The notes under the pieces were generated by a model, which ran no database searches, was not told the origin of the DNA, and saw only the letters and a list, made by a program, of their open reading frames with translations. The position numbers and the translations under genes are program-made. Source: Clostridia bacterium (GTDB lineage: Bacteria; Bacillota; Clostridia; Christensenellales; Aristaeellaceae). From it: 64,000 nt of DNA. The stretch spans positions 92,809-156,808 of the forward strand of contig JAGBBA010000047.1 in assembly GCA_017938695.1 (NCBI GenBank), given 5' to 3'. This document shows, in pieces, positions 17,328-26,315 of the stretch; the stretch's first letter is position 1, and each line of letters opens with the position of its first letter.

Positions 17328-20080
17328 AACCCATCAAACTCACCATGTCCGCCTTCGGCCCCTACGCAGGCCGGACAGTTCTTCAGCTTTCCGATCTGGG
17401 CGACAGCGGCCTGTACCTGATCTGCGGTGATACCGGTGCCGGTAAAACGACTATCTTCGATGCCATTACCTTTGCCCTTTATGGAGCCGCCAGCGGTACC
17501 GCACGGCAAAGCGATATGTTCCGCAGCAAATATGCCTCAGCCGATACGCCCACCTTTGTGGAGCTGCTGTTCACCTGCAAAGGCAAGCAGTACACCGTTC
17601 GCCGCATCCCCGAGTACACCCGCCCTGCTTTGCGTGGCAGCGGCATGACGCTCCAGCGTGCCGACGCCGAGCTGACCCTGCCGGATGGCTCCGTCATCAC
17701 CAAAGTGCGTGATGTGGACAATGCCATCCGCGATATTCTGAGCATCACCCGGGAGCAATTCACCCAGGTCGCCATGATCGCCCAGGGCGACTTCCTCAAG
17801 CTGCTGCTTGCCACCACCGAAGAGCGCATGACCATCTTCCGTCAGCTGTTCGCCACCGACCGCTATCGCAGCCTGCAAATGGCCATCCGCGACGATGCCA
17901 ATCATTTGTATCAGGTTTGTGCAGGCCTGCGTGCAAGCATCAAGCAGTATATTGATGGTGCAGCTCACCCTGATGAACCGTATGCATCACAGCTGGAAAA
18001 AGCCCATGCCGGACAAATGCCCCTGGAAGATACCCTGGACTTGCTGGCTGAAATCATTGCTGCCGATACGCAGCAACAGGCCCTGTTGCAAAAGGAGCAG
18101 CAGCGCATTGAACGCAGCCTGAACGATATCTCGGGCCGTATCCACCAGGGCGAGGTGCAGCAGAAGCTGCTTGATGCGCAAAAACAGGCAGCCAGCGAGC
18201 TTGCATCGCTGGAAGATACGATCCGCCAGACCAGCGAAACCCTGGCACTGTCCACTGCATGCTTACCAGATGCCGAACGCCTGGCGGCTGAATCCGCTGC
18301 ACTATCAGCCAGCTTGCCCCAATATGAGCAGCTTGCAGCCTGGCAGGGAAAGCTTCAGGCAGAGCAGCAACGTACACTTGCTTTGCAAAAGCAGCTGACG
18401 GAGAACGCGACCCAGGCAGACACCCTGAAGCAGTACATTGAATCCCATCAGAACAAGCTTGCCGTCTTTGGTGACGCAGCAACAGATGTTGAAAAGCTAT
18501 CACATCAGCGTCAGATGCTTCATCAGCAGCTGACCAACCTGAACGAATTGCAAAGGGATCAGCTGCATTTTGATCAATTGCAAAAGGACTATCAGACTTA
18601 CTACGCTGCCTATCAGAATCGTGCCGACGATTCACAGCGCAAGCAAGCCGCTTATATCCAGCTCAACCGCGCCTGGCTTGGCATGCAGTCGGGCATACTG
18701 GCCCAGGAGCTGCAAAGCGGCGTTCCCTGCCCCGTGTGCGGCTCCACAAACCATCCCCAGCCAGCTTATCTTCCGCTGGATGCGCCCAAAGAGGCCGATG
18801 TTGAAGCCGCCCGCCTGCTTGCTGAACAGGCGCGCGCCGCTGAAAACGCAGCAGATCAACAGGTACACCAGTTGATCGGACAAATGCAGAAGGCTAAATC
18901 CCAGCTTGAAGAGCGAGCATTTGCCCTCCTGGACGCAACGCTGGATGACCTCGCTGCGACCCTTGCATCAGCCATTGAAAACGTTCAGCTGCAAGAGCGG
19001 GAAACCGCCGACAAGCTTGCTGCGGCCCAGGAAAACCACCGGATTGCGCTGGAACTGAAAGAACAGCTTCCCGTCCATGAGCAGCAACTTGCCGCCCTGC
19101 AGGATGCACTCCATAGCCTGTCAGCCGAGAATGCGGCCGCTCAGTCCGCACAGCAGCAGCTGAAGGAGCAGATCGCAGCACTGACCGAAACGCTGCCCTT
19201 CGCCAGCGTCAGCGATGTGCGAGCGCAAATCGCTGCGCTTGATGCACAGGCTGCCGCCATTCGTCAACAAGCCGAGCAAGCTCAGCAGGCACATCAGCAG
19301 CAAACGCTGCGCAAGGCCGTTTTGCAAGGCGAGATCAAAGCCCGGGAGAATCAGCTTGCCAACGCTGAACCAGTTGATCTCCCGCTCGAAAAAGCTGCCT
19401 ACGCCGAAGCCGATGCCCTGCGCCAGGCCAATGCCAGGTGCTTGCAGCAGCTCGGCATCCGGCTGGACAGAAACACCTCTGCTCTTGAACGGATCAAGCA
19501 GCAAAGCGAAGAGCTGATCCAGCAGGAGAAAAGGCTTGCCTGGCTCGGTGCATTGTCCGATACGGCCAATGGCAAACTCACCGGCAAGGAAAAGGTCATG
19601 CTGGAAACCTACATTCAGATGACCTTCTTCGACCGCATCCTCGCCCGGGCCAACACCCGGTTGATGGTCATGTCCGGAGGACAATACGAGCTTTGCCGCC
19701 GCAAGGAAGCAGCCAACAACCGCAGCCAGACCGGCCTGGAGCTGGACGTGATCGACCACTACAACGGTTCTGTCCGCAGCGTGCGCACCCTGTCCGGCGG
19801 CGAGTCCTTCAAGGCATCGCTGTCCCTGGCCCTGGGCTTGGCGGATGACATCCAGTCCACCTCCGGCGGCATCCGCCTGGATACCATGTTTGTGGATGAA
19901 GGCTTCGGCTCCCTGGACGAAGAATCCCTGCGCCAGGCCATCCGTGCCCTGAACGACCTGAGCGAAGGCCACCGCCTGGTGGGCATCATCTCCCATGTGG
20001 CGGAGCTGAAGGACCGCATCGACAGGCAGATCGTCGTTACCAAGGACCACACCGGCGGCAGCCAGGCAAAAATCATCTGA
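17324..20080 (+). CDS. sbcC: Exonuclease subunit SbcC (SMC-like ATPase)
   Basis: A 918-residue Rad50-type ATPase. Walker A GDTGAGKTT at 35-43; long glutamine- and alanine-rich coiled-coil arms from about 180 to 730; the zinc hook CPVCG begins at C469 (pair C469-C472); the ABC signature LSGGESFKASLSLALGLAD and Walker B FVDEGFGSLDEE lie near the C-terminus. It tethers DNA ends and gates SbcD. Start ATG 17324 overlaps sbcD by four bases with GGGAGGG upstream. Confidence 0.96.
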   Translation: MKPIKLTMSAFGPYAGRTVLQLSDLGDSGLYLICGDTGAGKTTIFDAITFALYGAASGTARQSDMFRSKYASADTPTFVELLFTCKGKQYTVRRIPEYTRPALRGSGMTLQRADAELTLPDGSVITKVRDVDNAIRDILSITREQFTQVAMIAQGDFLKLLLATTEERMTIFRQLFATDRYRSLQMAIRDDANHLYQVCAGLRASIKQYIDGAAHPDEPYASQLEKAHAGQMPLEDTLDLLAEIIAADTQQQALLQKEQQRIERSLNDISGRIHQGEVQQKLLDAQKQAASELASLEDTIRQTSETLALSTACLPDAERLAAESAALSASLPQYEQLAAWQGKLQAEQQRTLALQKQLTENATQADTLKQYIESHQNKLAVFGDAATDVEKLSHQRQMLHQQLTNLNELQRDQLHFDQLQKDYQTYYAAYQNRADDSQRKQAAYIQLNRAWLGMQSGILAQELQSGVPCPVCGSTNHPQPAYLPLDAPKEADVEAARLLAEQARAAENAADQQVHQLIGQMQKAKSQLEERAFALLDATLDDLAATLASAIENVQLQERETADKLAAAQENHRIALELKEQLPVHEQQLAALQDALHSLSAENAAAQSAQQQLKEQIAALTETLPFASVSDVRAQIAALDAQAAAIRQQAEQAQQAHQQQTLRKAVLQGEIKARENQLANAEPVDLPLEKAAYAEADALRQANARCLQQLGIRLDRNTSALERIKQQSEELIQQEKRLAWLGALSDTANGKLTGKEKVMLETYIQMTFFDRILARANTRLMVMSGGQYELCRRKEAANNRSQTGLELDVIDHYNGSVRSVRTLSGGESFKASLSLALGLADDIQSTSGGIRLDTMFVDEGFGSLDEESLRQAIRALNDLSEGHRLVGIISHVAELKDRIDRQIVVTKDHTGGSQAKII

Positions 20081-20088
20081 TTCGCTGC

Positions 20089-20114
20089 ACATCATTTTAT
20101 CCTCCTCATACATT
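20089..20114 (+). promoter_or_regulatory. Possible sigma-E/sigma-K promoter
   Basis: CATACATT at 20107-20114 matches the sigma-E -10 consensus fully; an AC at 20089-20090, 16 bases upstream, fits the sigma-K -35. No sigma-E -35 box is clear. A hairpin with GGCTCC and GGAGCC arms lies in the leader at 20124-20139. Confidence 0.4.
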
Positions 20115-20160
20115 GCTGGTGAAGGCTCCCCAAGGAGCCGAAAAACAAGGAGGCGGAAGA

Positions 20161-20946
20161 ATGAGCTTCTATTCCTACAAGAATGCCAACCCCTCTTGCT
20201 GCCCCGGCAACATCTCCGGCAGTGCCCTGGACGGCCTGCAGGAAAAGGTGTGCGTGCAGGTGAAGCGCGTGTACGACAGCGGCCTGACCCAGAAGCAGCT
20301 GGATGACCAGATCGTGACCATCACCAGCTACGCCCAGGTGGCCAACACCTGCCAGTGCAACGCCTGCGGCTGCCAGGAGGTGCAAGACACTGTTCCCCCC
20401 ACCTCTGCGCCCGTGCCCCCCATCACCTTTGAGAGCTGCCGCTCCACCACTACCGACGGCACCATCCGCAACCTGACGGTAGACCGCCTGTGCGACCGGC
20501 CCTGCTTTGCCCGGGTGCGCGCCACCATCGACGTGCCCATCGACATTCTGTTCACCGACAGCCGCTGCGTTGAGTACATCGGTAAGGGCGTTGTGTCCGT
20601 GGAGCAGGATCTGCTCCTGTCCATCCCCGACGAGTCCATCGTCCCCTACACGCTGGAAGCCATGGTCAGCGCGATCTGTGTTTCCGGCACCTACCTGGGC
20701 AACAACCAGTTCAAGATGACCGTGTGCGTCACCATCATCATGAAGGTGCTGGCCAACGTGGAGATCCTTATTCCCAGCTACGGCTTCTGCACCATTCCCC
20801 CGGCCGAAGAGTTTGCCGATTCGGTCTGCGATGAGTTTTTCAGCCTTCCCTTGTTCCCGCCTGCCTCCCTATGCAACGAGGGAACGGTGCAGTCTACCGG
20901 CGGCACGTCCTGCCACCGCGGCTGCGGATGCGGCTGCGGCCACTGA
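20161..20946 (+). CDS. Cysteine-rich protein, possible spore coat component
   Basis: A 261-residue protein without recognised enzyme motifs or signal peptide. It has many cysteines, including an N-terminal PSCCPG, a central NTCQCNACGCQ cluster and an end of CHRGCGCGCGH. The segment VCVQVKRVYDSGLTQKQ resembles the VYDSC stretch of clostridial cysteine-rich and SPOCS-like coat proteins, and the middle is beta-rich (repeated VPIDILFTD, LLLSIP, MTVCVTIIMKV). A mother-cell-like promoter precedes it, which supports a coat role; this is inference. Start ATG 20161 follows AAGGAGG. It is monocistronic and ends at a bidirectional terminator. Confidence 0.75.
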   Translation: MSFYSYKNANPSCCPGNISGSALDGLQEKVCVQVKRVYDSGLTQKQLDDQIVTITSYAQVANTCQCNACGCQEVQDTVPPTSAPVPPITFESCRSTTTDGTIRNLTVDRLCDRPCFARVRATIDVPIDILFTDSRCVEYIGKGVVSVEQDLLLSIPDESIVPYTLEAMVSAICVSGTYLGNNQFKMTVCVTIIMKVLANVEILIPSYGFCTIPPAEEFADSVCDEFFSLPLFPPASLCNEGTVQSTGGTSCHRGCGCGCGH

Positions 20947-20953
20947 TACCAAT

Positions 20954-20988
20954 GAAAAGAACCGCTCCACATTGGGGCGGTTCTTTTC
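20954..20988. terminator. Bidirectional terminator between convergent transcripts
   Basis: Arms AAAAGAACCGCTCCA and TGGGGCGGTTCTTTT, perfectly matched apart from one wobble, ending both the cysteine-rich gene and the alr-to-HMA operon. Confidence 0.85.
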
Positions 20989-21000
20989 GTACATAAGGGT

Positions 21001-21210
21001 TTACAGCATCTTGATCGGCTTGAAGTCCAGGTTCTTCACCACGTCCATCAGCACAGCGTCGGCTACGTCGTTGTCCAGGGTGATGGTGGCCGTCTTGGCT
21101 TCCAGGTCAACCACGCAGGCGGTCACGCCAGGCACCTTGCCCAGGCCTTTTTCAACAGCGGCCTTGCAGCGCACGCACATCATACCTTCGATCAGCATTT
21201 TCTTCTCCAT
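21001..21210 (-). CDS. Heavy-metal-associated (CopZ-like) metallochaperone
   Basis: A 69-residue HMA domain alone. The metal site is GMMCVRC (C12, C15) and the ferredoxin-like pattern VPGVTACVVDLEAKTATI is intact. Such proteins carry copper(I) or related ions to P-type ATPases, but none is encoded nearby. It is the last gene of the minus-strand operon, 14 bases behind scpB, with AAGGAGG. Confidence 0.9.
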   Translation of the reverse strand: MEKKMLIEGMMCVRCKAAVEKGLGKVPGVTACVVDLEAKTATITLDNDVADAVLMDVVKNLDFKPIKML

Positions 21211-21224
21211 GGTTTACTTCCTCC

Positions 21225-21785
21225 TTAATTCACAAGCTCCGGCACAGGGCCGTCAAACTTTTCTTCGCTGGATATCTCCGGCATGGGCGGCAGTTCCTCC
21301 AGGCTGGAAATACCGAAATGGCTCAGGAATTCCTCCGTGGTGCCATACAGGATGGGCCGGCCCAGCGTATCCTTGCGGCCAACCTCCTGGATCAGGTTCT
21401 TTACGGTCAGTGAGTGGATGGAATAATCGCACTTCACACCGCGGATCTGCTCCACCTCGGCCTTCGTTACCGGCTGACGGTAGGCCACCACGGCCAGGGT
21501 TTCCATCACGGCCTGGCTCAGGCTCTGCTTCTGCACGGGCTGCAAAAGCCTGACCACATCGGTGGAGTACAGTGCCCGTGTCGCCAGCTGCACCTGATGG
21601 CCGAACCGCTTCAGGCAGAAGCCGCGCTGGGCAAAGTCGTATTCGTCGCGCAGCTCGTTCAGCGCAGCTTCCAGCTCCGGCATGGATATATTCAGTGCCT
21701 TCGCCAGTTCCTCTACGCGCACGGCTTCGCCTGCCACGAAAAGGATGGCCTCAATGCGCCCCTTCAGGCTTCCTTCCTCACACAT
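21225..21785 (-). CDS. scpB: Segregation and condensation protein B
   Basis: A 186-residue winged-helix kleisin-interacting protein of the SMC-ScpAB condensin. Typical segments: GRIEAILFVAGEAVRVEELA, ALETLAVVAYRQPVTKAEVEQIRG and GRPILYGTTEEFLSHFG. The start overlaps the end of scpA by eight bases, consistent with coupled synthesis of the two subunits. Confidence 0.96.
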   Translation of the reverse strand: MCEEGSLKGRIEAILFVAGEAVRVEELAKALNISMPELEAALNELRDEYDFAQRGFCLKRFGHQVQLATRALYSTDVVRLLQPVQKQSLSQAVMETLAVVAYRQPVTKAEVEQIRGVKCDYSIHSLTVKNLIQEVGRKDTLGRPILYGTTEEFLSHFGISSLEELPPMPEISSEEKFDGPVPELVN

Positions 21786-22548
21786 CGATCAACATCTCCT
21801 CGGGTAATTCTTCCTCACGCCGTCCGGGCAGGAGGATGATCTCGCTGTACACGTTTTCCTGCTCCAGGTGCATTTCGCCCAGCTTGAGCAGCTCCAGCAT
21901 GGCCAGGAACAGGGTCACCACTTCTTCCTTGGTAGGGGCATCGCTGAACGCCTCGTCAAAGCGCATACGCCCCTTTTTACGGATGCCGTGGAGCAGCGTC
22001 AGCATGCACTCCTGCACGGTATGCTCGTCCCGGTGGATATCCCGGGGCGCGTAGTGGTTCACCTCGTCGGATTCATCCGCCGCAGGCTTCCGGGCCCAGA
22101 TGCGCAGAAACGCCTCCGTCAGGCCTTCCAGCGTCAGGCCCACCAGTTCGGTTTCCTGGGGCGGAAGGGGGTATTCCTCCGGCAGCTTGGTGAAGATATC
22201 CTGCGCCGCCTTCTCAAACTCCTGCATGGCAGTAGCCGTTTCACGGAAACGCTTGTATTCCTCCAAACGGCGGATCAACGCCTGCTCGGGGTCTTCTTCG
22301 TCCTCGTCCAGCTTGGGCGGCTTGGGCAGCATAGCACGGCTCTTGATTTCCAGCAATGTAGCTGCCATCACCAGGAAGTCCGTCGCGTCGTCCATATCCA
22401 GGTCGGGCGCATTGCGGACGGACTCAATATACTGATCCGTGATCTCGCTGACAAAGATATCCTTGATGTCCACCTGCGCCTTGGTGATCAGGTGCAAAAG
22501 CAGGTCAAGAGGGCCGTCAAAGTCTTTGAGCTGAAATGTCATGGCCAT
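21778..22548 (-). CDS. scpA: Segregation and condensation protein A (kleisin)
   Basis: A 256-residue kleisin that bridges SMC heads. The N-terminus FDGPLDLLLHLITKAQVDIKDI is diagnostic, with an acidic middle (DEDEEDPEQAL) and a C-terminal winged helix (SDAPTKEEVVTLFLAMLELLK). It begins ten bases after the M50 protease stop. No strong ribosome site is seen (a GGAG stands about 14 bases away), so it probably relies on coupling to the upstream gene. Confidence 0.95.
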   Translation of the reverse strand: MAMTFQLKDFDGPLDLLLHLITKAQVDIKDIFVSEITDQYIESVRNAPDLDMDDATDFLVMAATLLEIKSRAMLPKPPKLDEDEEDPEQALIRRLEEYKRFRETATAMQEFEKAAQDIFTKLPEEYPLPPQETELVGLTLEGLTEAFLRIWARKPAADESDEVNHYAPRDIHRDEHTVQECMLTLLHGIRKKGRMRFDEAFSDAPTKEEVVTLFLAMLELLKLGEMHLEQENVYSEIILLPGRREEELPEEMLIDV

Positions 22549-22557
22549 AGGCTATTC

Positions 22558-23379
22558 TCACGCTCCGCCGGTCATTTTAAGGAACAGATTCAGCACCGCG
22601 CTGTACACCGTGGTGTTCACCGTGCTCAGCAGCCTGGACAGCACGCCGGAAAAGCACACCACCATCAGCACGATCTGCGCAATGCGGAAGGTCTGCTGAT
22701 CCAGCTGAATCTTGCCCTTGAGCAGGGTATCGTTCACCAGGTGATAGCCGTCCAGCGGCGGAATGGGCAGCAGATTGAACACAGCCAGGGCCAGGTTGGT
22801 CTGCGCCATCAGAAGCAGGAACCGCTGCACATACATCAGCCAGGGTGCGTTCATCTGCTCAATCCACATGCTTTCCAGTTCGCCGTAAGCAATACCGTTG
22901 CCCACCATGTAGTAGGGGCTGATCAGGTATTCCAGCGTACCGTAATAGCTGCGCATTTCCGTCAGGAACTCACGGTTCCACATCAGGCCGTTGATGCCAA
23001 CGCTCAGTGCCGTGCACAGAATGAACAGCGTCAGGTTGGTGGCAATACCAGCGATGGACACCAGGAAGTCATCCCGGCGGTAATTGCGGAAGTTGCGCGG
23101 ATTCACCGGCACCGGCTTGGCCCAGCCCACGCCGATCACGATCATGGACGCCGTGCCCCAGGGATCCAAATGTTTGCGGGGATCCAGCGACAGTCTGCCC
23201 ATCCACTTGGCCGTGGGATCGCCGCAGCGGTAAGCCACATAACCGTGGGCCACCTCGTGCAGGATCAGGCTGATAAGAATGGTCACAGCCGTGTAAAACA
23301 CATAAACAACAAAGCCCAGCGGATCCGTGGTCAGAAAATTGATCCAGGATTGGAGCCGCGCCGTCAGAGAATAAAACAT
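22558..23379 (-). CDS. M50 family site-2-type membrane metalloprotease
   Basis: A 273-residue polytopic protein. The zinc motif HEVAH is at 41-45 within the second hydrophobic segment, and the third ligand region NLLPIPPLDG is present. Several further membrane helices follow. Family members cut membrane proteins inside the bilayer; this short YwhC-like group usually sits next to scpA, as here. The substrate is not known. Confidence 0.92.
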   Translation of the reverse strand: MFYSLTARLQSWINFLTTDPLGFVVYVFYTAVTILISLILHEVAHGYVAYRCGDPTAKWMGRLSLDPRKHLDPWGTASMIVIGVGWAKPVPVNPRNFRNYRRDDFLVSIAGIATNLTLFILCTALSVGINGLMWNREFLTEMRSYYGTLEYLISPYYMVGNGIAYGELESMWIEQMNAPWLMYVQRFLLLMAQTNLALAVFNLLPIPPLDGYHLVNDTLLKGKIQLDQQTFRIAQIVLMVVCFSGVLSRLLSTVNTTVYSAVLNLFLKMTGGA

Positions 23380-23412
23380 GACAAACCTCTTTTCATCAAT
23401 TTGTCCACCATA

Positions 23413-24333
23413 TCAGTCAACCAGGGTGATGCTTCCCCTATCCGCATCCATACGGTACCGCCTGCCCAGGGGCAGGGTGACCATCTCGCGCATGTGTCCG
23501 GCCTGCAGACCAGATAGCACCGGCACATCAACCTTGCTGAACACATCATGCAGCACTTCTTCCAGAGACAGGCCGCAGTTGGGGTCCTCAATCTCGCAGT
23601 CTGTGAAGCCGCCAAGGATAATACCGGCACACTCCGTCAGCTTGCCTGCATGGTACAGCTGATGGAAATACCTGTCCAACACATAGGTACGCTCGCCCAC
23701 ATCCTCAAGGAAAAGCAGCTTGCCGCGCACATCCAGGTCGTATGCTGTGCCGGTGCCTGCCGTTACCAGCGTCAGATTGCCGCCAACCAGCATACCCTCC
23801 GCCACGCCGCCGTGGATGCACTTCAGCGGCGTACCGTTCAGGTTGCGAATCTCCCTGTCGGGCTGCCCTGCCAAGGCATGCATCAGGCTGTCCGTGGTCG
23901 CGCCGGGGGCCATGGGGTTCGATTTAGGCATGGGCCCATGGAAAGTGCACAGGCCGCACCGCTCATGCAGCACCGTATGCAGCGTGGTAATATCACTGAA
24001 GCCGATAAACGCCTTGGGATGGGCGGCGATCATATCCCAGTCGATCAGGTTCAACATGCGGATGCATCCATATCCGCCCTTGATGCACCAGATGCCGTCC
24101 ACCTCGTCATCAGCGAAGGCGTTCATCAGGGCCACAGCGCGTTCTTCATCCGTGCCGGACAGATAGCCGTACCGCCGTGAGCAGCTTGCATCCAGCTTCA
24201 CCTTGAAACCCAGGCCTTCCAGGCGTTGCACCGCCTGCTGAACCAATTCGTCGATATTCTCTTCGTGGATGCAGCCGGAAACGCCCACCAAGGCCACTGT
24301 ATCCCCAGGCAAAAGGGGCTTGGGAATGATCAT
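23413..24333 (-). CDS. LD-carboxypeptidase (peptidase S66, LdcA/MccF type)
   Basis: A 306-residue serine peptidase that removes the terminal D-Ala from muropeptide tetrapeptides in the cytosol. The nucleophile serine lies in AFIGFSDITTLH; the GGYGCIRMLN stretch and a C-terminal Glu/His pair region (GGFTDCE, QAGHMREM) match the S66 triad. The start is ATG 24333, with GAGGTG six bases upstream; GTG 24342 is possible but lacks a site. It follows the D-aminopeptidase by ten bases. Confidence 0.9.
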   Translation of the reverse strand: MIIPKPLLPGDTVALVGVSGCIHEENIDELVQQAVQRLEGLGFKVKLDASCSRRYGYLSGTDEERAVALMNAFADDEVDGIWCIKGGYGCIRMLNLIDWDMIAAHPKAFIGFSDITTLHTVLHERCGLCTFHGPMPKSNPMAPGATTDSLMHALAGQPDREIRNLNGTPLKCIHGGVAEGMLVGGNLTLVTAGTGTAYDLDVRGKLLFLEDVGERTYVLDRYFHQLYHAGKLTECAGIILGGFTDCEIEDPNCGLSLEEVLHDVFSKVDVPVLSGLQAGHMREMVTLPLGRRYRMDADRGSITLVD

Positions 24334-24343
24334 TTCAGACACC

Positions 24344-25147
24344 TCACAGGCAATAGTGGAAGAAGGTCAGCACGTCCATCCAGCTGTCGCTTTCGTAGAC
24401 GACCGTGGTGCTGTTTTCCAGGTGCGCACCGGGATACCAGCTGGCCGAGCGAGCCTTGTGGTGCAGCTTGTAGTTGACCTCAACCGTGAAGTATTCCGGC
24501 ATAGGGAACATGCACTCAGCCTTGTTCAGCTTGGCGGCTTTCTCTGCGCCCTCGCGGATCAGCTTCACCGCCTTATCCGGATGGATGGACACACTGCCGT
24601 TGCCAATGCCGTAGCTCACCGGCACAGTCACGGCCTCCGGCACCTGCTCATGGAACCACTCGCACAGCATCTGATCGCCGGTAACCATCAGCACGGGCAC
24701 ACCAAACATGGCGGCCGTGAGGCTGTTCATCATCAGCTCGGAGCAGTATTCGCCGTTCACCTTCACATAATTGTTCTGGGTGTTCATGGTGTGGCTCAGA
24801 GGATTGCCGTCCCAGCTGGCCGCAGAATGATACCCCGTGAAGATCACGCCGTCAAAGCTCTCGTTGATGCCGCTCATCATGGAGTAAGGATCCCGGCCCC
24901 AGCCGCGGAAGATCTTGACGCATTCCGGCAAAAGACCAGGCTGGATATTCCTGGCGGAATCGTGGGAATCGCGCACGAAGATATCCTCTGCACCGCCCTG
25001 CAGCGCGCCCTCGCAGGCGGCTGCCACTTCACGGCTCATCTGGGTGGAGAAGGCAGGATAATCAGCCTTGTTCTTCTCGGTTTCGTCCCAGTGGGCAATG
25101 CCACAGGTGCCTTCGATATCAGACGACATAAAGATTTTGCGGATCAT
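24344..25147 (-). CDS. M55 family D-aminopeptidase (DppA type)
   Basis: A 267-residue zinc peptidase related to Bacillus DppA, which cleaves D-Ala-D-Ala and similar D-amino-acid peptides. Metal ligands are recognisable in MSSDIEGTCGI (D10, E12), VRDSHDSARN and FTGYHSAA. Full length for the family. AAGGAGG of its ribosome site is formed by the last codons of the M20 gene, and it is followed closely by the LD-carboxypeptidase gene. Confidence 0.92.
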   Translation of the reverse strand: MIRKIFMSSDIEGTCGIAHWDETEKNKADYPAFSTQMSREVAAACEGALQGGAEDIFVRDSHDSARNIQPGLLPECVKIFRGWGRDPYSMMSGINESFDGVIFTGYHSAASWDGNPLSHTMNTQNNYVKVNGEYCSELMMNSLTAAMFGVPVLMVTGDQMLCEWFHEQVPEAVTVPVSYGIGNGSVSIHPDKAVKLIREGAEKAAKLNKAECMFPMPEYFTVEVNYKLHHKARSASWYPGAHLENSTTVVYESDSWMDVLTFFHYCL

Positions 25148-25149
25148 GC

Positions 25150-26313
25150 TTATTCCTCCTTCAGTAAATCAAGTACGCTGGCACACTGCAGCGCCACGCC
25201 GGGCATCAGGCAGGCTTCGTCCACACAGAAAGTGGCCGTATGCAGAGCCGTACCAACGCCGCTGCCAATGTCATAATACACACCGGGCGTGTCCTTCAGG
25301 AAATAGCAGAAGCTTTCAACGCCCAGGCTGGGTGCATCGCGGCGGACGATCTTCTCCTCGCCCACCAGCTGCTTGGCCAGGGCTTCCACCCGGGCATAAT
25401 AGCCATCATGATTGTAGACTGCGCCGTAGCCAGGGGTAATGGTCACCTCTGCATCGCCGCCCATGCCGCGCGCCACGCCCTGGGCCACCGAAACGATCCG
25501 TTCCTTGAGCTTCTCCCGGGTCTGAGCAGCTAGAGTACGCATGGTGCCCACCATTTTCACTTCGCCGCAAATGATATTGTTGGCCGTACCGCCCTGAATG
25601 GTGCCGATGGTCACTACCGTCGGGTCGAAGGGCGAAATGGTTCTTGCCACCAGGCTTTGCAGGGCGGAAACAACCTGTCCGGCGATGACAATGGCGTCAA
25701 CACCGGCCTCCGGATAGGCCCCGTGGCAGGTCTGTCCGCGGATGGTCAGGCGCAATTCATCGCTGGAGCCACTGACAAAGCCAGGCTTAGCAAAGAGCGT
25801 CCCGGCCTCGTACCGGGGATTCATATGCTGGCCGATCACGCAGTCCACCTTTGGATTCTCCAGGCAGCCCTGCTCCACCATCAGCTTACCACCGCCGAAG
25901 GTTTCCTCCGCAGGCTCAAACAGCCACTTCACCGTGCCCTGCCATTGATCCTTGTGCTGGCTCAGCCACATAGCGGAGCCCAACGCCAGTGCCATATGGG
26001 CATCATGGCCGCAGGCATGCATCACGCCTTCAACAGTAGAAGCGTAGGGCATTTCGCCGGGTTCTGTAACGGGCAGCGCGTCCATGTCGGCACGGATGGC
26101 AACGCAACGCCCCTCACCATTGCGGAGAATACCCATTACGCCGTGGCAATCTTCAAAGGTGTGCACCTCAATACCAAGGGCAGAAAGTTCCCTAATGATC
26201 AGCTGCTTGGTTTCCACCTCGCTGCCGCTGAGCTCCGGATGCTGGTGCAGCCACCGCCGCAGCTCTGTGACCCGGGGCATCACATCGGCAAGCTGCTCCT
26301 GCCAGTAGGTCAT
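25150..26313 (-). CDS. M20 family amidohydrolase / metallopeptidase
   Basis: A 387-residue aminoacylase-like enzyme of the HipO/AmaA group. Metal motifs: RADMDALPV, HACGHDAHM and the catalytic EPAEE in KWLFEPAEETFGG; the lid domain is present. Substrates are N-acyl or small peptide-linked amino acids; context suggests wall-derived peptides. Start ATG 26313 lies two bases after the alr stop. The frame is open far upstream, but only as a shadow of alr. Confidence 0.92.
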   Translation of the reverse strand: MTYWQEQLADVMPRVTELRRWLHQHPELSGSEVETKQLIIRELSALGIEVHTFEDCHGVMGILRNGEGRCVAIRADMDALPVTEPGEMPYASTVEGVMHACGHDAHMALALGSAMWLSQHKDQWQGTVKWLFEPAEETFGGGKLMVEQGCLENPKVDCVIGQHMNPRYEAGTLFAKPGFVSGSSDELRLTIRGQTCHGAYPEAGVDAIVIAGQVVSALQSLVARTISPFDPTVVTIGTIQGGTANNIICGEVKMVGTMRTLAAQTREKLKERIVSVAQGVARGMGGDAEVTITPGYGAVYNHDGYYARVEALAKQLVGEEKIVRRDAPSLGVESFCYFLKDTPGVYYDIGSGVGTALHTATFCVDEACLMPGVALQCASVLDLLKEE

Positions 26314-26315
26314 GG

